From Asterias rubens (lineage: Eukaryota > Echinodermata > Asteroidea > Forcipulatida > Asteriidae), in contig NC_047063.1 in the NCBI RefSeq assembly GCF_902459465.1, positions 21,745,055 to 21,809,054 of the forward strand: a stretch of 64,000 nucleotides of DNA, read 5' to 3'. Positions 50,401 to 58,861 of the stretch are shown here, in pieces. The stretch's first letter is position 1. Each line of letters starts with the position of its first letter. Both the position numbers and the translations under genes were made by a program. The notes under the pieces were generated by a model. The model was not told where the DNA came from and did no database searches. It saw only the letters and a list, made by a program, of their open reading frames with translations.

Positions 50401-51685
50401 TTTTTTTCTTTTCTTTTTTCTTAATTATTTTTTTTACCTGAGTTGTTTCTGTATTGGGTTTTTTCCCTTACGTTGTTGCCTTGTTTTGTATTTTCTGTAC
50501 TTGTACTGTTGAGGTCGAATAATAATAATACAAATGTTTATACGGATTACGAGCAATGGGTTGATTTTTATTAAGTCAATTTTATTTAATATTGTACTTT
50601 CACTAAAGAGTGTTTTTATATCTATTTCTGAAACACTATTTTTCATTTCTGTTTGTATGTGTAATCCACTAATGATTGTAATAATTTTTTAATGACTTTT
50701 CGTAAGCTGTACGTCTTGGCTTTTAGCAAATGTATAACAGTATTTTTAATGATCCATTAATAATCATCACCATCATACATACATTTATTTAATTGCTGTA
50801 CTTACATTCGAGCAAAGTTTGTCAATTAGGTTCAAATTATAAGTTATACACAGTAGTACATGGTAAATTAAGATTATTCTCACTGATTTGTATTGATCAG
50901 TTATACACAATAAGTATAAATAAGCGAGACAACAATTAGGTTTCAGAGGTGAAGCTGTGGCATTTGAGCTTTAACCTATTGACAGCAAACAACAGAAAAC
51001 ACTACAGAAGATAAAAATGTGTACAACACGACAGACTAGATAAACAAAACATACGACAAAGGCTAATGATGGAATTATAATAATAATTTCTTTGTTTGAC
51101 AGTGTCGCTACACCCTGCAGTACACGTATCCTTTTGCATATTACCTGGACCCCAGCCCTCGTAAGAAACTCTTTGAGTACCAACAAGCTCAGCTAGAGGC
51201 AGAGATTGAGAATCTGTCGTGGAAAGTTGAAAGAGCCGCTACTTACGATCGAGGGGTAAGCGAGTCTTGATCTGTCTAGTCTTCTCCCAAGGCGTTTATT
51301 CGTCCTGTATGTTATCTTCTCCAGATCGAAGCACCCACAAACCACATTTTTTGAAAACGGAAACTCTGCCAGAAATGGCACCCCCTTCTCCCCCCCTAAA
51401 ATTTTACCCTATTTCTTGTTTTCTTTTTATTTTTACATTAACTATGTAATTGTGAGTTTCTGATTATTAAGGACGTTGAACAGTTAAATATTGCAGTCTC
51501 CTATAATCACTTACAATGTATTTGTACTTCAGCTTATTAGATAGTAAAACAGACTTGCTGGTTAAACAACTGACCTTGACAAACAATGTTATTCTCCTCA
51601 TTTTTCTAATCAGGATCTTGAAAATCAGATGAATGTAGCCGAGAAGAGAAGACAAACGATGCTGAAGGACTTCTTCCCCTCGTAG
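31528..51685 (+). CDS. ARIH2: ARIH2 (TRIAD1 / Ariadne-2) RBR E3 ubiquitin-protein ligase, gene-level entry (12 coding exons)
   Basis: Exons: 31528-31728, 32704-32844, 34007-34157, 36209-36330, 37381-37490, 37971-38088, 42161-42211, 47344-47389, 48226-48353, 49477-49620, 51103-51255, 51614-51685. All junctions are GT-AG and in phase, giving 478 aa plus stop (human ARIH2 is 493 aa). Seen: acidic N-terminus; RING1 C124/C127/C141/H143/C146/C149; IBR C213/C218/C234/C237/C242/C245/H250/C255; RING2 C282/C285, catalytic C295 (NGGC), C300/C303/C308/C311/H318/C325; then a conserved Ariadne domain ending [14 protein letters not shown]. Family knowledge: the enzyme takes ubiquitin from an E2 such as UBE2L3 onto the RING2 cysteine and works with neddylated CUL5 ligases. 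The protein is complete, with no missing ligand residue. An upstream in-frame start at 27504 would add 15 residues. Confidence 0.97.
31763..31945. mobile_element. Family F fold-back element, diverged
   Basis: CAGGGCCCAATTTTATGATT to AGCAGCTCGATTGTCACATT. The internal CATTGCTGCTATAGCAGAAA region differs from the 10528 copy. Confidence 0.55.
32296..32674. mobile_element. TTAA MITE family D, intact
   Basis: TTAAAGGGTCTATGTACTTT to AAAAGTACCCAAATCCTTTAA. Nearly all of both halves are inverted copies of each other, centred on GTCTCACTGATCATGAGAC. TTAA is at both ends. It ends 29 nt before an ARIH2 exon. Confidence 0.9.
32704..32844 (+). CDS. ARIH2: ARIH2 coding exon (UBA-like region)
   Basis: 141 nt, phase 0 at both ends, acceptor GTTTACAG|G and donor ACTAAG|GTAACC. 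It encodes [20 protein letters not shown] then [10 protein letters not shown], the UBA-like helical region where ARIH proteins contact NEDD8 on cullins. A MITE ends 29 nt before the exon. Confidence 0.93.
32915..33180. mobile_element. TTAA MITE family D, partial, with telomere-like insert
   Basis: AAAGGGTCTGGATACTTTTT to ACTGGTTAAGACGTTTTTAC, lacking the right terminal part. At 33029-33051 the expected GTAGTTTTTGAGAAATGAGT is replaced by CTAACCCTAACCCTAACC. Confidence 0.75.
33386..33775. mobile_element. TTAA MITE family E
   Basis: TTAAAGGTAGGGTCATGTGT and ACAATCTATGACCCTACCTTAA. Inverted ends of about 15 bp with TTAA on both sides. The CTTACTTGGTGAGAAGCAG segment relates it to family A. Confidence 0.82.
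34007..34157 (+). CDS. ARIH2: ARIH2 coding exon (RING1)
   Basis: 151 nt, acceptor TTTTTTCAG|G and donor ACAG|GTGAGT. It encodes the RING1 ligands C-x2-C (CPVC) and [13 protein letters not shown]1 recruits the E2-ubiquitin conjugate. Confidence 0.96.
34158..36208. other. ARIH2 intron, mostly unassigned
   Basis: It contains a short fold-back (34331-34412; AGTTAACGGCC / GGTCGTTAACT), a family J piece (about 34990-35135) and AT-rich sequence with ATGTACATA palindromes (35570-35600). Longer frames at 35307-35657 have no recognised domain. Confidence 0.4.
36209..36330 (+). CDS. ARIH2: ARIH2 coding exon (RING1-IBR connector)
   Basis: 122 nt, acceptor TCTTGCAG|G and donor GTAAAG|GTAAAA. It encodes [20 protein letters not shown], including the last two RING1-side cysteines (168, 173), then [10 protein letters not shown]. 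Confidence 0.93.
36590..36760 (+). mobile_element. tRNA-derived SINE (type 3)
   Basis: TAGCTCAGTTGGTAGAGCTC and TACGAATCCCACTCC mark the A and B boxes, preceded by CAAAATAGGGAGACCGCCAA. Confidence 0.7.
36815..37015 (-). mobile_element. tRNA-derived SINE (type 3), reverse orientation
   Basis: GATTTGAACCTGCAACCTCC and CAACTGAGCAATCTAGC are reversed B- and A-box regions. The GCCAGTCCGAAGCC segment matches 6680-6700. It forms an inverted pair with the copy at 36590. Confidence 0.7.
37083..37290 (+). mobile_element. tRNA-derived SINE (type 2), head missing
   Basis: GGGGAGGTAGTGCTTTCTGC to GTCTGGCGACTTGCATAAAA, about 90 nt before the IBR exon acceptor. Confidence 0.75.
37381..37490 (+). CDS. ARIH2: ARIH2 coding exon (IBR, first part)
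   Basis: 110 nt, acceptor TGATTCAG|A and donor TGGTG|GTAAGT. It encodes [13 protein letters not shown] and [10 protein letters not shown], the first four IBR zinc ligands. The cysteine codon at the end is split by the intron. Confidence 0.94.
37971..38088 (+). CDS. ARIH2: ARIH2 coding exon (IBR, second part)
   Basis: 118 nt, acceptor CTCAACAG|C and donor AAAGAC|GTAAGT. It encodes [13 protein letters not shown] (remaining IBR ligands) and the highly conserved [20 protein letters not shown] linker before RING2. Confidence 0.96.
38303..40740. other. ARIH2 long intron, first part
   Basis: It holds a one-arm fold-back relative (38303-38350), F-family pieces (38354-38508 and 39334-39531), and poly-C/poly-G runs (39171-39181, 39958-39971, 40072-40088). 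The rest is unassigned. Confidence 0.45.
40741..40936. mobile_element. Family F fold-back element, diverged
   Basis: CCAGGGCCCAATTTCATAAA to TTTAGGAAATTGGGCCCAGA with shortened internal arms. Confidence 0.7.
41389..41422. repeat. Poly-T followed by poly-G tract
   Basis: About 22 T followed by about 12 G. It is prone to length error in sequencing and assembly. Confidence 0.9.
41480..41665 (-). mobile_element. tRNA-derived SINE (type 3), reverse orientation
   Basis: GACTTGAACCTGTGAATAAC and CAACCAACTGAGCTATTTC are reversed B- and A-box regions. The GTCAGAAGCCATACAGC and CAAAATAGGGAGACC segments are as in the copy at 6420. Confidence 0.7.
41908..42010 (+). mobile_element. tRNA-derived SINE (type 3) head
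   Basis: AGCTCAGTTGGTAGAGCGTC and ACAGGTGCAAATCCTGCTC, after an AAATAAATAAATAAA run. It faces the reverse copy at 41480. Confidence 0.65.
42161..42211 (+). CDS. ARIH2: ARIH2 coding exon (RING2 catalytic cysteine, 51 nt)
   Basis: A 51-nt exon (17 codons), acceptor TTATTTTAG|T and donor CATATG|GTGAGT. It encodes [17 protein letters not shown] with catalytic C295. It is isolated by a 4.1-kb intron before it and a 5.1-kb intron after it. Confidence 0.96.
42212..43537. other. ARIH2 intron, unassigned
   Basis: It includes a poly-G run (42591-42602) and a 170-codon minus-strand frame (42516-43028) with no recognised domain and Pro/Cys clusters that come from the homopolymer. I do not call it a gene. 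Confidence 0.4.
43538..43875. repeat. Dispersed repeat family K, second copy
   Basis: Shares ATTAGGCCCCAACCTC, ACTTCTGC(C/T)GTTGAC and TTATTGAAAACATT-like blocks with 12893-13330. Confidence 0.6.
44692..45026 (-). mobile_element. TTAA MITE family A, right end lost
   Basis: TTAAAGGCAGTGGACGCTAT, then the full core to GACAATTACCAATAAAAA. The terminal GTGTCCACTGCC is replaced. Confidence 0.8.
45280..45450 (-). mobile_element. tRNA-derived SINE (type 4), reverse orientation
   Basis: GGATTCGAACCCACAACC (B-box complement) and CAGTCTAACCACTTGACC (A-box complement). The tail TAGACGACAATACTTATT matches 63675-63830 reversed. Confidence 0.7.
46067..46352 (-). mobile_element. TTAA MITE family A, internally deleted
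   Basis: TTAAAGGCATTGGACACTTT to AATAGTGTCCAGTGTCTTTAA. The CACAGGTTTGTTATTTTATG block is missing. Confidence 0.85.
46498..46800 (+). repeat. Dispersed repeat family H
   Basis: TATATATTTGGTTTGCGGTA to GTCATCATCAGGAAACCAAA. Best-preserved of three copies. It carries GACTAGCTTGCTCTAGTC, a short palindrome. Confidence 0.65.
46884..47255 (+). mobile_element. TTAA MITE family A, diverged
   Basis: TTTAAAGACAATGGACACCT to TTTGAGTAATTACAAATAGT. The right terminal repeat is eroded. It ends about 90 nt before the 46-nt RING2 exon. Confidence 0.75.
47344..47389 (+). CDS. ARIH2: ARIH2 coding exon (RING2 zinc ligands, 46 nt)
   Basis: A 46-nt exon, acceptor TTAATTTCAG|C and donor GGAG|GTAAGT. It encodes [15 protein letters not shown], four RING2 zinc ligands. 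The aspartate of LGD is completed by the next exon. Confidence 0.96.
47680..48225. repeat. 39-bp minisatellite abutting an ARIH2 splice acceptor
   Basis: Seven near-identical units (47861-48133) built on TGATTTCAGAGATTTGAATC + CTGATAATGATTTATTCAA, flanked by degenerate units. Each unit contains ATGATTTCAG. The final ATGATTTCAG at 48216-48225 is the splice acceptor of the next ARIH2 exon. Since 39 is divisible by 3, both strands stay open, giving spurious 13-residue repeat frames. Confidence 0.95.
48226..48353 (+). CDS. ARIH2: ARIH2 coding exon (end of RING2, start of Ariadne domain)
   Basis: 128 nt, donor GAAAGG|GTAAAG. It encodes [20 protein letters not shown] then [14 protein letters not shown]. 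Its acceptor, GTCATGATTTCAG, looks like the terminal unit of the adjoining 39-bp minisatellite. Confidence 0.96.
49477..49620 (+). CDS. ARIH2: ARIH2 coding exon (Ariadne domain)
   Basis: 144 nt, phase 0 at both ends, acceptor TTCACTCAG|T and donor GCCAAG|GTATTT. It encodes [20 protein letters not shown] then [19 protein letters not shown], helices of the autoinhibitory Ariadne domain. Confidence 0.96.
49830..50263. mobile_element. TIR-bounded element carrying a 22-bp minisatellite
   Basis: Ends AGACCCCTTGCAT / ATGCAAGGGGTCT are inverted. Inside, the 22-bp unit TCACTGGGGTCAAAAAGC(A/G)C + CC is repeated 14 times (49861-50170). The left subterminal region has GTGACGTCAC. There is no transposase. 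Frames such as [15 protein letters not shown] across it are by-products. Confidence 0.88.
50264..51102. other. ARIH2 intron, T-rich and unassigned
   Basis: Poly-T/pyrimidine tract (50340-50440) and AT-rich sequence. No exon recognised. Confidence 0.4.
51103..51255 (+). CDS. ARIH2: ARIH2 coding exon (Ariadne domain)
   Basis: 153 nt, acceptor TTTGACAG|T and donor CGAGGG|GTAAGC. It encodes [20 protein letters not shown] then [20 protein letters not shown], nearly invariant among ARIH2 orthologues. Confidence 0.97.
51614..51685 (+). CDS. ARIH2: ARIH2 terminal coding exon
   Basis: 72 nt including the TAG stop, acceptor TCTAATCAG|G. It encodes [20 protein letters not shown] then FPS. Confidence 0.97.
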   Translation, partial: DLENQMNVAEKRRQTMLKDFFPS

Positions 51686-51833
51686 GAGAGGATGTTCTTG
51701 TCATCACCAAGATTGTCATCATCCACACAAGAAGAGGAAAAGACATCTTGTCGTTGAAGGAGATTATTTCATTGATGTTTCAGCATCAACATTCTTGGCA
51801 GATCGGAGGCGAGAAACTGGACAGTGCTGTGGC

Positions 51834-51993
51834 CGATTTCACGAAACGCTGGAATTAATCCTAACTCGAGTTAGGACGATTAACCCGTCCTAACTTAGGA
51901 TGGGTTCAATTCGTGCTACGTATTCGGATACGGAACTAAACCCGTCCTAAGTCCTTAGATTAATCCTAAGTTAGGAAGAGATTGATGAAATCG
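51834..51993. mobile_element. Family I fold-back element inside the ARIH2 3' UTR
   Basis: CGATTTCACGAAACGCTGGA to AGATTGATGAAATCG, 160 bp, with CCTAACTCGAGTTAGG and CCTAACTTAGG. Clearly homologous to 8957-9120. Confidence 0.85.
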
Positions 51994-52434
51994 ACAGCTG
52001 GAAAGACAGAAAATGATGAAAAAAAAATAACAAAAGGAGTTGCAGGGAGACGTTTATTCCAACATTCTTGGAACATTCATGGATGACAGCAGGCCATGGC
52101 CCTCGATGGTCGATGTCTTGGCCTTTGCGCCCCTAGTCTTGGCCTTTGTGCCCTTTCAAAAGTTTCTACAGACTTTAAGATTTTCCAATGAAAGCGCCTT
52201 TACAGACTAAAAATCGCCTTGAACTCTCCAAGCCTGATGTTCTTATTATTACCGTCATTGTTTATTTCAATAACTGATTAGAGACGAGAGGACTGGTGAT
52301 GCAGGAAATATGATTCCTTTAGGAAGTGACGTTTGCATTCTCATCAGCAACGAGTTATGATCGTCAACATCTTTATCGCCCCTGAATCATTGTGAAGATG
52401 TACAAAATTGTTTTGGGTTCTTTCATCTTTGCTA

Positions 52435-52440
52435 AATAAA
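52435..52440 (+). terminator. Candidate ARIH2 polyadenylation signal
   Basis: AATAAA in GCTAAATAAACTTGG, about 750 nt after the stop codon and first of its kind downstream. Confidence 0.6.
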
Positions 52441-52455
52441 CTTGGATGAAAGCTA

Positions 52456-53261
52456 CATGTAGGATGGTGTTTTGAGAATTCTTTTTCAAATAGATTCCTC
52501 GTTGAAAATTTATCTCTGTGACCATCTTGTGAACATGAGAGACAAGAAGCGAGTTTTAAGAAGTAACTATATTTGCTAGACCTGCAGGCACAACCATGTG
52601 TATGAACATCTCTTTAGGGAGGAGTGTTTGATCTGAAAATAGCCGGTGTGGTCTCGATGTTTCGATCAGTATACTTTGCTGGTCTTCAGGAGAATTCTTG
52701 ACTACTGATGATGATTAGGCTTAATTGGAGCTGGAGAGAGGCACATTTGGGTGGGAAGTATCCAATGCCAGTTTGGCGCAAGAACCGTCGTTGACCATTG
52801 TGTGACTTAGTAAGCCCGGAGTCTGTCTAGTCAACGATAGTTGGACTACTCTAGTCAATATTTGGAACCAGCCTACCGGGCATGATCACATCCCTGGTTA
52901 TCAATAGCCAGTTTCTTAGCACAGTGCTGAGTGGACCAGTTATTGTTTACTTAAAAAAATGTTTACTTTTGTTGATCCAACATGATTTTATGGTCGTGTT
53001 GTCGTGACATAAAACTAGAGTTGCTCGCATTTCCTGTTCACTAACCTACGCACTAAAGATGCTCCAAGCTGTTCTTGTCCTGTGATGCATGGACATTTCA
53101 ACGTAACCCAGAAGGATTTTCTGTCATTCTGGACGACAATATCTGTCTCCTCGTCACATAATTTTGGGGAGCATAGAAGATGATTTAAAGAGGCAACTTG
53201 ATAAAGCTTTTCATCATCATCATCACCATCATCGTTTTTGCTCGAGATACTCACTGGCACC
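52456..53261. other. Intergenic region downstream of ARIH2
   Basis: No frame or full repeat. A family H-like piece (about 52642-52700, GTCTCGATGTTTCGATCAGT) is visible. Confidence 0.4.
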
Positions 53262-53420
53262 CCCGAACAAAAATGTTTTCAAAATAGGGAGACCCCCCAG
53301 GATAAAGCTAGTTAGCTCAGTTGGTAGAGCGCTGTCATGTTAATCCAGAGCCTGTTGGTTCAAATCCCGCTTTAGTAAATTTGTCTTTGTTCAACCGCAA
53401 ATTGTTTCAAATTTACCCAG
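53262..53420 (+). mobile_element. tRNA-derived SINE (type 3)
   Basis: GTTAGCTCAGTTGGTAGAGC and GGTTCAAATCCCGCTTTA, preceded by CAAAATAGGGAGACCCCCCA. Confidence 0.75.
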
Positions 53421-53608
53421 TCAGGTACCCTTGTGATTTATTACTGGATATTTGAAGCAACTCTGAATGGCTTCTTATCCCCCCCCCCCCCAAAGATGAT
53501 TCTTCCCAAACGTGATCATTCGATGTACAGTCTATAAAAAAGGAGACATTTTTTGAAGATGATATTTTTGTATTAAGTTGTAGAACGTATAGACCTACAA
53601 GATGGCGT

Positions 53609-53640
53609 GCGTGTGCGTGTGTGTGTGTGCGTGCATGTGC
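53609..53640. repeat. GT-type microsatellite
   Basis: GTGCGTGTGCGTGTGTGTGT-like run. Confidence 0.85.
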
Positions 53641-54353
53641 CGTAGAAATCAAACCAGGAGCATTGCGTGCTTCGATGATGTACGCGTTTGGACGCGCATA
53701 CGGTTTGCCCTACAAGATGGCGCTGTTTCATAGCAGAATGGGGGGTTATTCAATACGGTCTGTTGTAACACACCAGAGTGGTTTGTAAATAGCCCCCAAG
53801 AACCCGCTGTTGGGTGGATTTCTGTATGTAGTGGGTCTTATTAAGAACAAGGTTCTTTTAAATAATCTGTACAAATTTAAATGCTCCTCTTTTTTGTTGA
53901 CATTATTACTGACCCCGGAAAAGGTTTGAACGCAAAAAACTCTCAATCAATAAATAATGTTTCAAAACTAGAGTAGGTCAGTTTTTAGTCGAAATTCGGG
54001 ACCAAAGACTTAGATGTGGGGAGTTTGTTCGCAAATAGCCCAATTCCCGCCCTACCTACTTACCCAAGTGATTAAACACCTGCAATAGGGAACCTCCTAT
54101 TGTCGCTCGCTCGGTTGGGAAAAAATCTCCAACAGTCCCCCCCCCCCCCCCCCCCACCACAAAAAAAAAAATTAATAAATAAATTTAAAAAAATTCATCG
54201 AAAAACAAAGACGCATTGTAATTTGTCCACCTGGACTAGCTCATGGTAACTTGACTCTTCCTAGAAGATGAAGATTTGTTGTGGATTGCAAGTGATATCT
54301 GTAAAAAATATTCAATATTTATCAGAAAATTACTTTGAAGGAAGGGTATACCT

Positions 54354-54880
54354 TAAGTAATTACTCAAAATAAATGACACACTAACTTGGTAAAGATCAC
54401 TAGAAAGCTGTTGATTTTATAAAACATCGTTATAAACAACCCCCCTCTTTTAAGTTTATGTTTATTCATTGTGATATTTGGAAATAAACAAACAAACAAG
54501 TAATGTAGTTATAAAGGTGTGTTATTTATCACCTAACAATTGTAATCTGAGAATCCGAAAGCAAACAATTCTGTGTAAACGAGGGGGCTTTTGTTTTCTT
54601 CCTTTTTTTTCATCATTTTCTTGCAACTTTAATGTCCGATTGAGCCCAGATTTTCACAGGTTTGTAATGGGAGACTTTCTGGGACGATAGAGGGCAGCAG
54701 ACTTACCGGGTAAATCCATTGTTCTCAGAATTATGCGCATGTTCAGAACTACGTAAACAATGGAAATTTACCCGGTATGTCTGCTGCCACCTAGCGTTGG
54801 AAAGTCTCCTATTGTATGCATATGTTGGGATGCACCAAGTGATACTTGTGTTAGACAATTACCAAAAGTATACCCAGCCG
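54354..54880 (-). mobile_element. Family A-like MITE interrupted by an inverted-repeat insertion
   Basis: TTAAGTAATTACTCAAAATA to GACAATTACCAAAAGTATAC. The CACAGGTTTGT...ATTGTATGCATATGTTGGGA block is split at 54669-54812. Confidence 0.65.
54669..54812. mobile_element. Short inverted-repeat element nested in a MITE
   Basis: GGGAGACTTTC...AGGGCAGCAGACTTACCGGGTAAATCCATTG and its inverse GGAAATTTACCCGGTATGTC + TGCTGCC...GAAAGTCTCC. A degenerate relative is near 38880-38985. Confidence 0.8.
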
Positions 54881-55229
54881 TTAATGACTTGCATGGTAAT
54901 ATTTACTGTTATTTTCTTCAGACGCTATATCAGGTCTTTTTGATTGTTGGGAATTATTCTTGACAAATTGTGGGTAGTAAATTGTAATATACATGTAGAT
55001 GTACATATTCCAGCCAACATGACACATTTTATATAAAATTAATAATATTAATATTAAACAATCCACAGCCAAATAATGTACATTATGCACTTCTAAACAC
55101 TGTCCCTCTTTTCTTTATTTGTACACAGGGTGGGAAATACAATTACGCTCAAATTTGCGTTTGTAAATTATGGTCAAACTGATAGGGCTGGTAAACCTGC
55201 TGTGTACAAATTCAGTACAGTTATTTCTG

Positions 55230-56075
55230 GTACTGGTACGTTATTTGCCTAGTCTCTTTGAATCAAGATAAGGTACAGCATTGGTAATAATGGCTTAACA
55301 GCTGCTACTAGTGTGCTTACTGTCTTTGAATCAAGATAAGGTACAGCATTGGTAATGTTGGCTTAACAGCTGCTACTAATGTGCTTACTGTCTTTGAATC
55401 AAGATAAGGTCTTATTATTAAGGTAAATCATTGGTAATGTTTGCTTAACAGCTGCTACTGGTGTGCTTACTGTCTTTGAATCAAGATAAGGTACAGCATT
55501 GGTAATGTTAGCAAAACTGCTGCTATTGGCATATGCTTACTGTCTTTGAATCAAGATAAGATGCAGAAATGGTAATGTTTGCTTAACAGCTGCTACTGGT
55601 GTACTTACTGTCTTTGAATCAAGATAAGGTACGGCAATGGTAATGTTAGCAAAACTGCTGCTATTGGCATATGCTTACTGTCTTTGAATCAAGATAAGAT
55701 GCAGCAATTGTAATGTTTGCTTAACAGCTGCTACTGGTGTGCTTACTGTCTTTGAATCAAGATAAGGTGCGGCAATGGTAATGTTTGCTTAACAGCTGCT
55801 AGTGGTGTGCTTACTGTCTTTGAATCAAGATAAGGTACAGCATTGGTAATGTTGGCTTAACAGCTGCTACTAGTGTGCTTACTGTCTTTGAATCAAGATA
55901 AGGTACATCGTTGGTAATGTTGGCTTAACAGCTGCTATTTGTGTGCTCACTGTCTTTTAATCAAGATGAGGTACAGCGTTGGTAATGTTGGCTGAACACT
56001 ACAGCTGCTACTGGTATGCTTACTGTCTTTGAATCAAGATAAGTTACAGCATTGGTAATGTTGGCAAAACTACTG
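55230..56075. repeat. 68-bp satellite array, about 12 units
   Basis: GAATCAAGATAAGGTACAGC + ATTGGTAATGTTGGCTTAAC + AGCTGCTACTAGTGTGCTTA + CTGTCTTT. Unit starts at 55260, 55328, 55396, 55478, 55548, 55616, 55686, 55754, 55822, 55890, about 55958 and 56031. Two units (55478, 55616) share a 70-bp variant with GCAAAACTGCTGCTATTGGC. Confidence 0.95.
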
Positions 56076-56809
56076 TTGTGTTGTGGGTGCCCATTGTATT
56101 AAATTACAAATAATTTATTCAAAATGTTGAGGCGTTTTATAAGGTTTAGAATGCCCAAATTCAAATTTAATTTTTGTAATGATTTAATGAATTAAACATC
56201 CGTGAATTTTCTGACTGATAAATCAGACCTGTGTTAAAGTGATACTCCCAAACTTCAACAACACGCCCAAGTATAGTTGGACAGTCCCAAATTGAAACCA
56301 CTCGTAGTGGGCTTATGTCAACTACACCTGGGACAGGCCCAACTATGTAATTGGGCGATTATACATTGGGACAAAATGGAACTCTCTTTTTTTTTTCAAA
56401 CTTTGTAAATTCTTCAAACTTGATTTGATCCAATGAGTCAGCAGCTTGGAAATGAGTTGTTATTTATTTTAATCCAAACTTGACAGAGAAAAGATTATTT
56501 TATTAAAAAGACAGAAATATATCAAATAAACTGACACTGCCTGTAATTTTTTTGATAAATCTTCAAGGTCGTCGAAATATCCAGGGACATTTATTTTTGT
56601 TTGATTTGACGTTCAAAAAATGCTGTGTGGCAACAGTTTAGTTTTTGAGTAAGGTTACAAGTTATATTTAGTCGGGAAGTGTTAAACTTCACAACTAGTT
56701 GTCCTTCATTTACGGGTTGGTTTTGGGTGGTGATGTTGCACCGTCCAATTGTTATCCTACAAAGAATTTGAAGGAGGTTAAAGCACTGCCTTTTCAACAG
56801 GGAATTGTT
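56076..56809. other. Intergenic, unassigned
   Basis: AT-rich, no repeat or credible frame recognised. Confidence 0.4.
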
Positions 56810-57186
56810 TTAAATGCTGTGGACACTATTGGTAATTACTCAAAATAATTGTTAGCATAAAAACTGGGTAACAAGCAATGGAGAGCTGTTGATAGTATAA
56901 AACAAAGTGAGAAACGGCTCCCTTTGATGAAGTAACGTAGTTTTCGAGAAAGAAGTAATTTTCCACGAATTTGATTTCGAGACCTCGGAATTAGATTTTG
57001 AGATCCCGTAATTAAGCATCTGAAAACACACCACTTCCAGGGTGTTTTTCTTCCATTATTATCTCGTAACTTTGACGACCAATTGAGATCTCATTTTCAC
57101 AGGTTTGTTATTTTGTGCATGTGTTGAGATACACCAAGTTAGAAGACTGGTCTTTGACAATTACTAAAGGTGTCCAGTGTCTTTAA
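56810..57186 (-). mobile_element. TTAA MITE family A
   Basis: TTAAATGCTGTGGACACTAT to AAGGTGTCCAGTGTCTTTAA. Confidence 0.85.
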
Positions 57187-57352
57187 AGGAAAGCAATATT
57201 TGAACAATGGAGGTACCAAACCTACCAATGGTTTTAAGAGTTCTGGTTTAGGCTGCAGAGAAAAATAAGTTGATTCAAAGTCTTTCTCCTTTGTGTGGAA
57301 AGTTGAACTTAAATGTGGGCATATACAGATGCCATCAGCTCCCCAGAAAGGT

Positions 57353-57739
57353 TTAAAGACACTGGAAACTATTGGTAATTGTCAAAGACTAGCCTTCACA
57401 GTTGGTATATCTCAACATAATGCATAACAAAACAAACCTGTGAAAATTTGAGCTCAATTGGTCATCAAAGTTGCGAGATAATAATGAAAGAAGAAAACAC
57501 CCTTGTCACACGAAGTTATGTGCATTTAGATGGTTGATTTCGAGACCTCAAGTTCTAAATCTGAGGTCTCGGAATCAAATTCGTGGAAAATTACTTCTTT
57601 CTCAAAAACTACCTCACTTCAGAGGGAGCCGTTTCTCACAATGTTTTATACCACCAACCTCTCCCTATTACTCTTCAACAAGAAAGGTTTTATGCTAATA
57701 ATTATTTTGAGTAATTACCAATAGTGTCCACTGCCTTAA
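57353..57739 (+). mobile_element. TTAA MITE family A, full-length
   Basis: TTAAAGACACTGGAAACTAT to ATAGTGTCCACTGCCTTAA. It is in opposite orientation to the copy 167 bp to the left. Confidence 0.88.
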
Positions 57740-58498
57740 ATCAAAGGATTCAAATATGTAAAACTGCCGGCTTTCTTTTTATAACGTAGAGTTGGGGAAA
57801 TCTTCTGCAGCATAAATCAATTTCCAATGTTATTATGGGTTTTGTTTTCTCCTCGCAGTCTTTTGGATGCTCTTACTATGATTTGTGTTGTATGCGTTGT
57901 TGTGTTCCTTTTCTCTCCTGTTTTATTTGTTGGGGGGGGGGGGTGTAAAAAGTTACATGCCGGTATGACTTTCGAATCGTGGTGGGAATGTAACCTACAT
58001 GCGATAGTTATCAAATTAATGACATTGGGAAGAGGGCGTTGCGTCGATTTATGTTTTAGTTGTCTTTGCCTTTTTCTGGTTGTATGAAACTATAATTATT
58101 TGTTAGAAATAAACACCATATAAATTTATAAGCAAACGAATTCCAAATATGTTTTCGTTTCTGCTCTTTCACGGTTTGTCCGGTGTTGGCTTAGAACGCA
58201 ATCTTTGTGGTATATATATAGTGGATAATATAGTGGATAGGAATAGGTAATATTCAAAATGTAGTCCCACATAATTTGCAGGAAAATACTGAATGTTGGA
58301 AGTGGCTTGAGCTTCACTGAGTGAAGGATATGATCGCTTTATAAGGGGCAGAGGTCTTGGGTTCGAATCCCATCCCGTGAGTGGATTGTTACTTTCACGG
58401 AGTTATGATAAGACATAACTTAAAGGGAATGTGTACGTTTCGAAATCACTCTTAGAATTAATGACAATAACACATTTTGGTTGGAAGCCTACAGCAGC
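57740..58498. other. Intergenic with a tRNA-like fragment
   Basis: A poly-G run (57931-57942) and GGGTTCGAATCCCATCC (about 58358), a B box without a convincing cloverleaf. Otherwise unassigned. Confidence 0.4.
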
Positions 58499-58855
58499 TT
58501 GAAAGCCATTATACACTTTCCGTACAGAAAAAAAAGGAAAAAAAGTTTACAGATTTACAATTAATTTACATGGTTTACAGAAGGTAATTGTGAAAGACTG
58601 CTCTTGAAATATTATTCCATGAAATGCTTTACTTTTTGAGAAAACATTAACACAATATCAATTCTCGATAGCGAGAATTACGGATTTATAGTAAACACAT
58701 GTCTTGACACGGCGAAACGCGCGGAAACAAGAGTGTGTTTTCCCGTTATTTTCTCCCGACTCCGATGACCGATTGAGCCTATATTTTCACAGGTTTGTTC
58801 TTTTAAATATAAGTTGTGATACACGAAGTGTGGGACTTGGACAATACTGTTTATT
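58499..58855 (+). mobile_element. MITE family B, right end lost
   Basis: GAAAGCCATTATACACTTTC to GGACTTGGACAATACTGTTTA, with the GAGCCTATATTTTCACAGGT block. It fuses at about 58856 to an A copy. Confidence 0.75.
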
Positions 58856-58861
58856 TTTGAG

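Larger units (their letters stand above)
51686..52455 (+). other. ARIH2: ARIH2 3' UTR with AATAAA polyadenylation signal
   Basis: No AATAAA occurs between the stop and 52435; the hexamer at 52435-52440 is the first. Cleavage is expected about 15-20 nt later. A fold-back repeat copy occupies 51834-51993. The UTR end is inferred. Confidence 0.65.
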
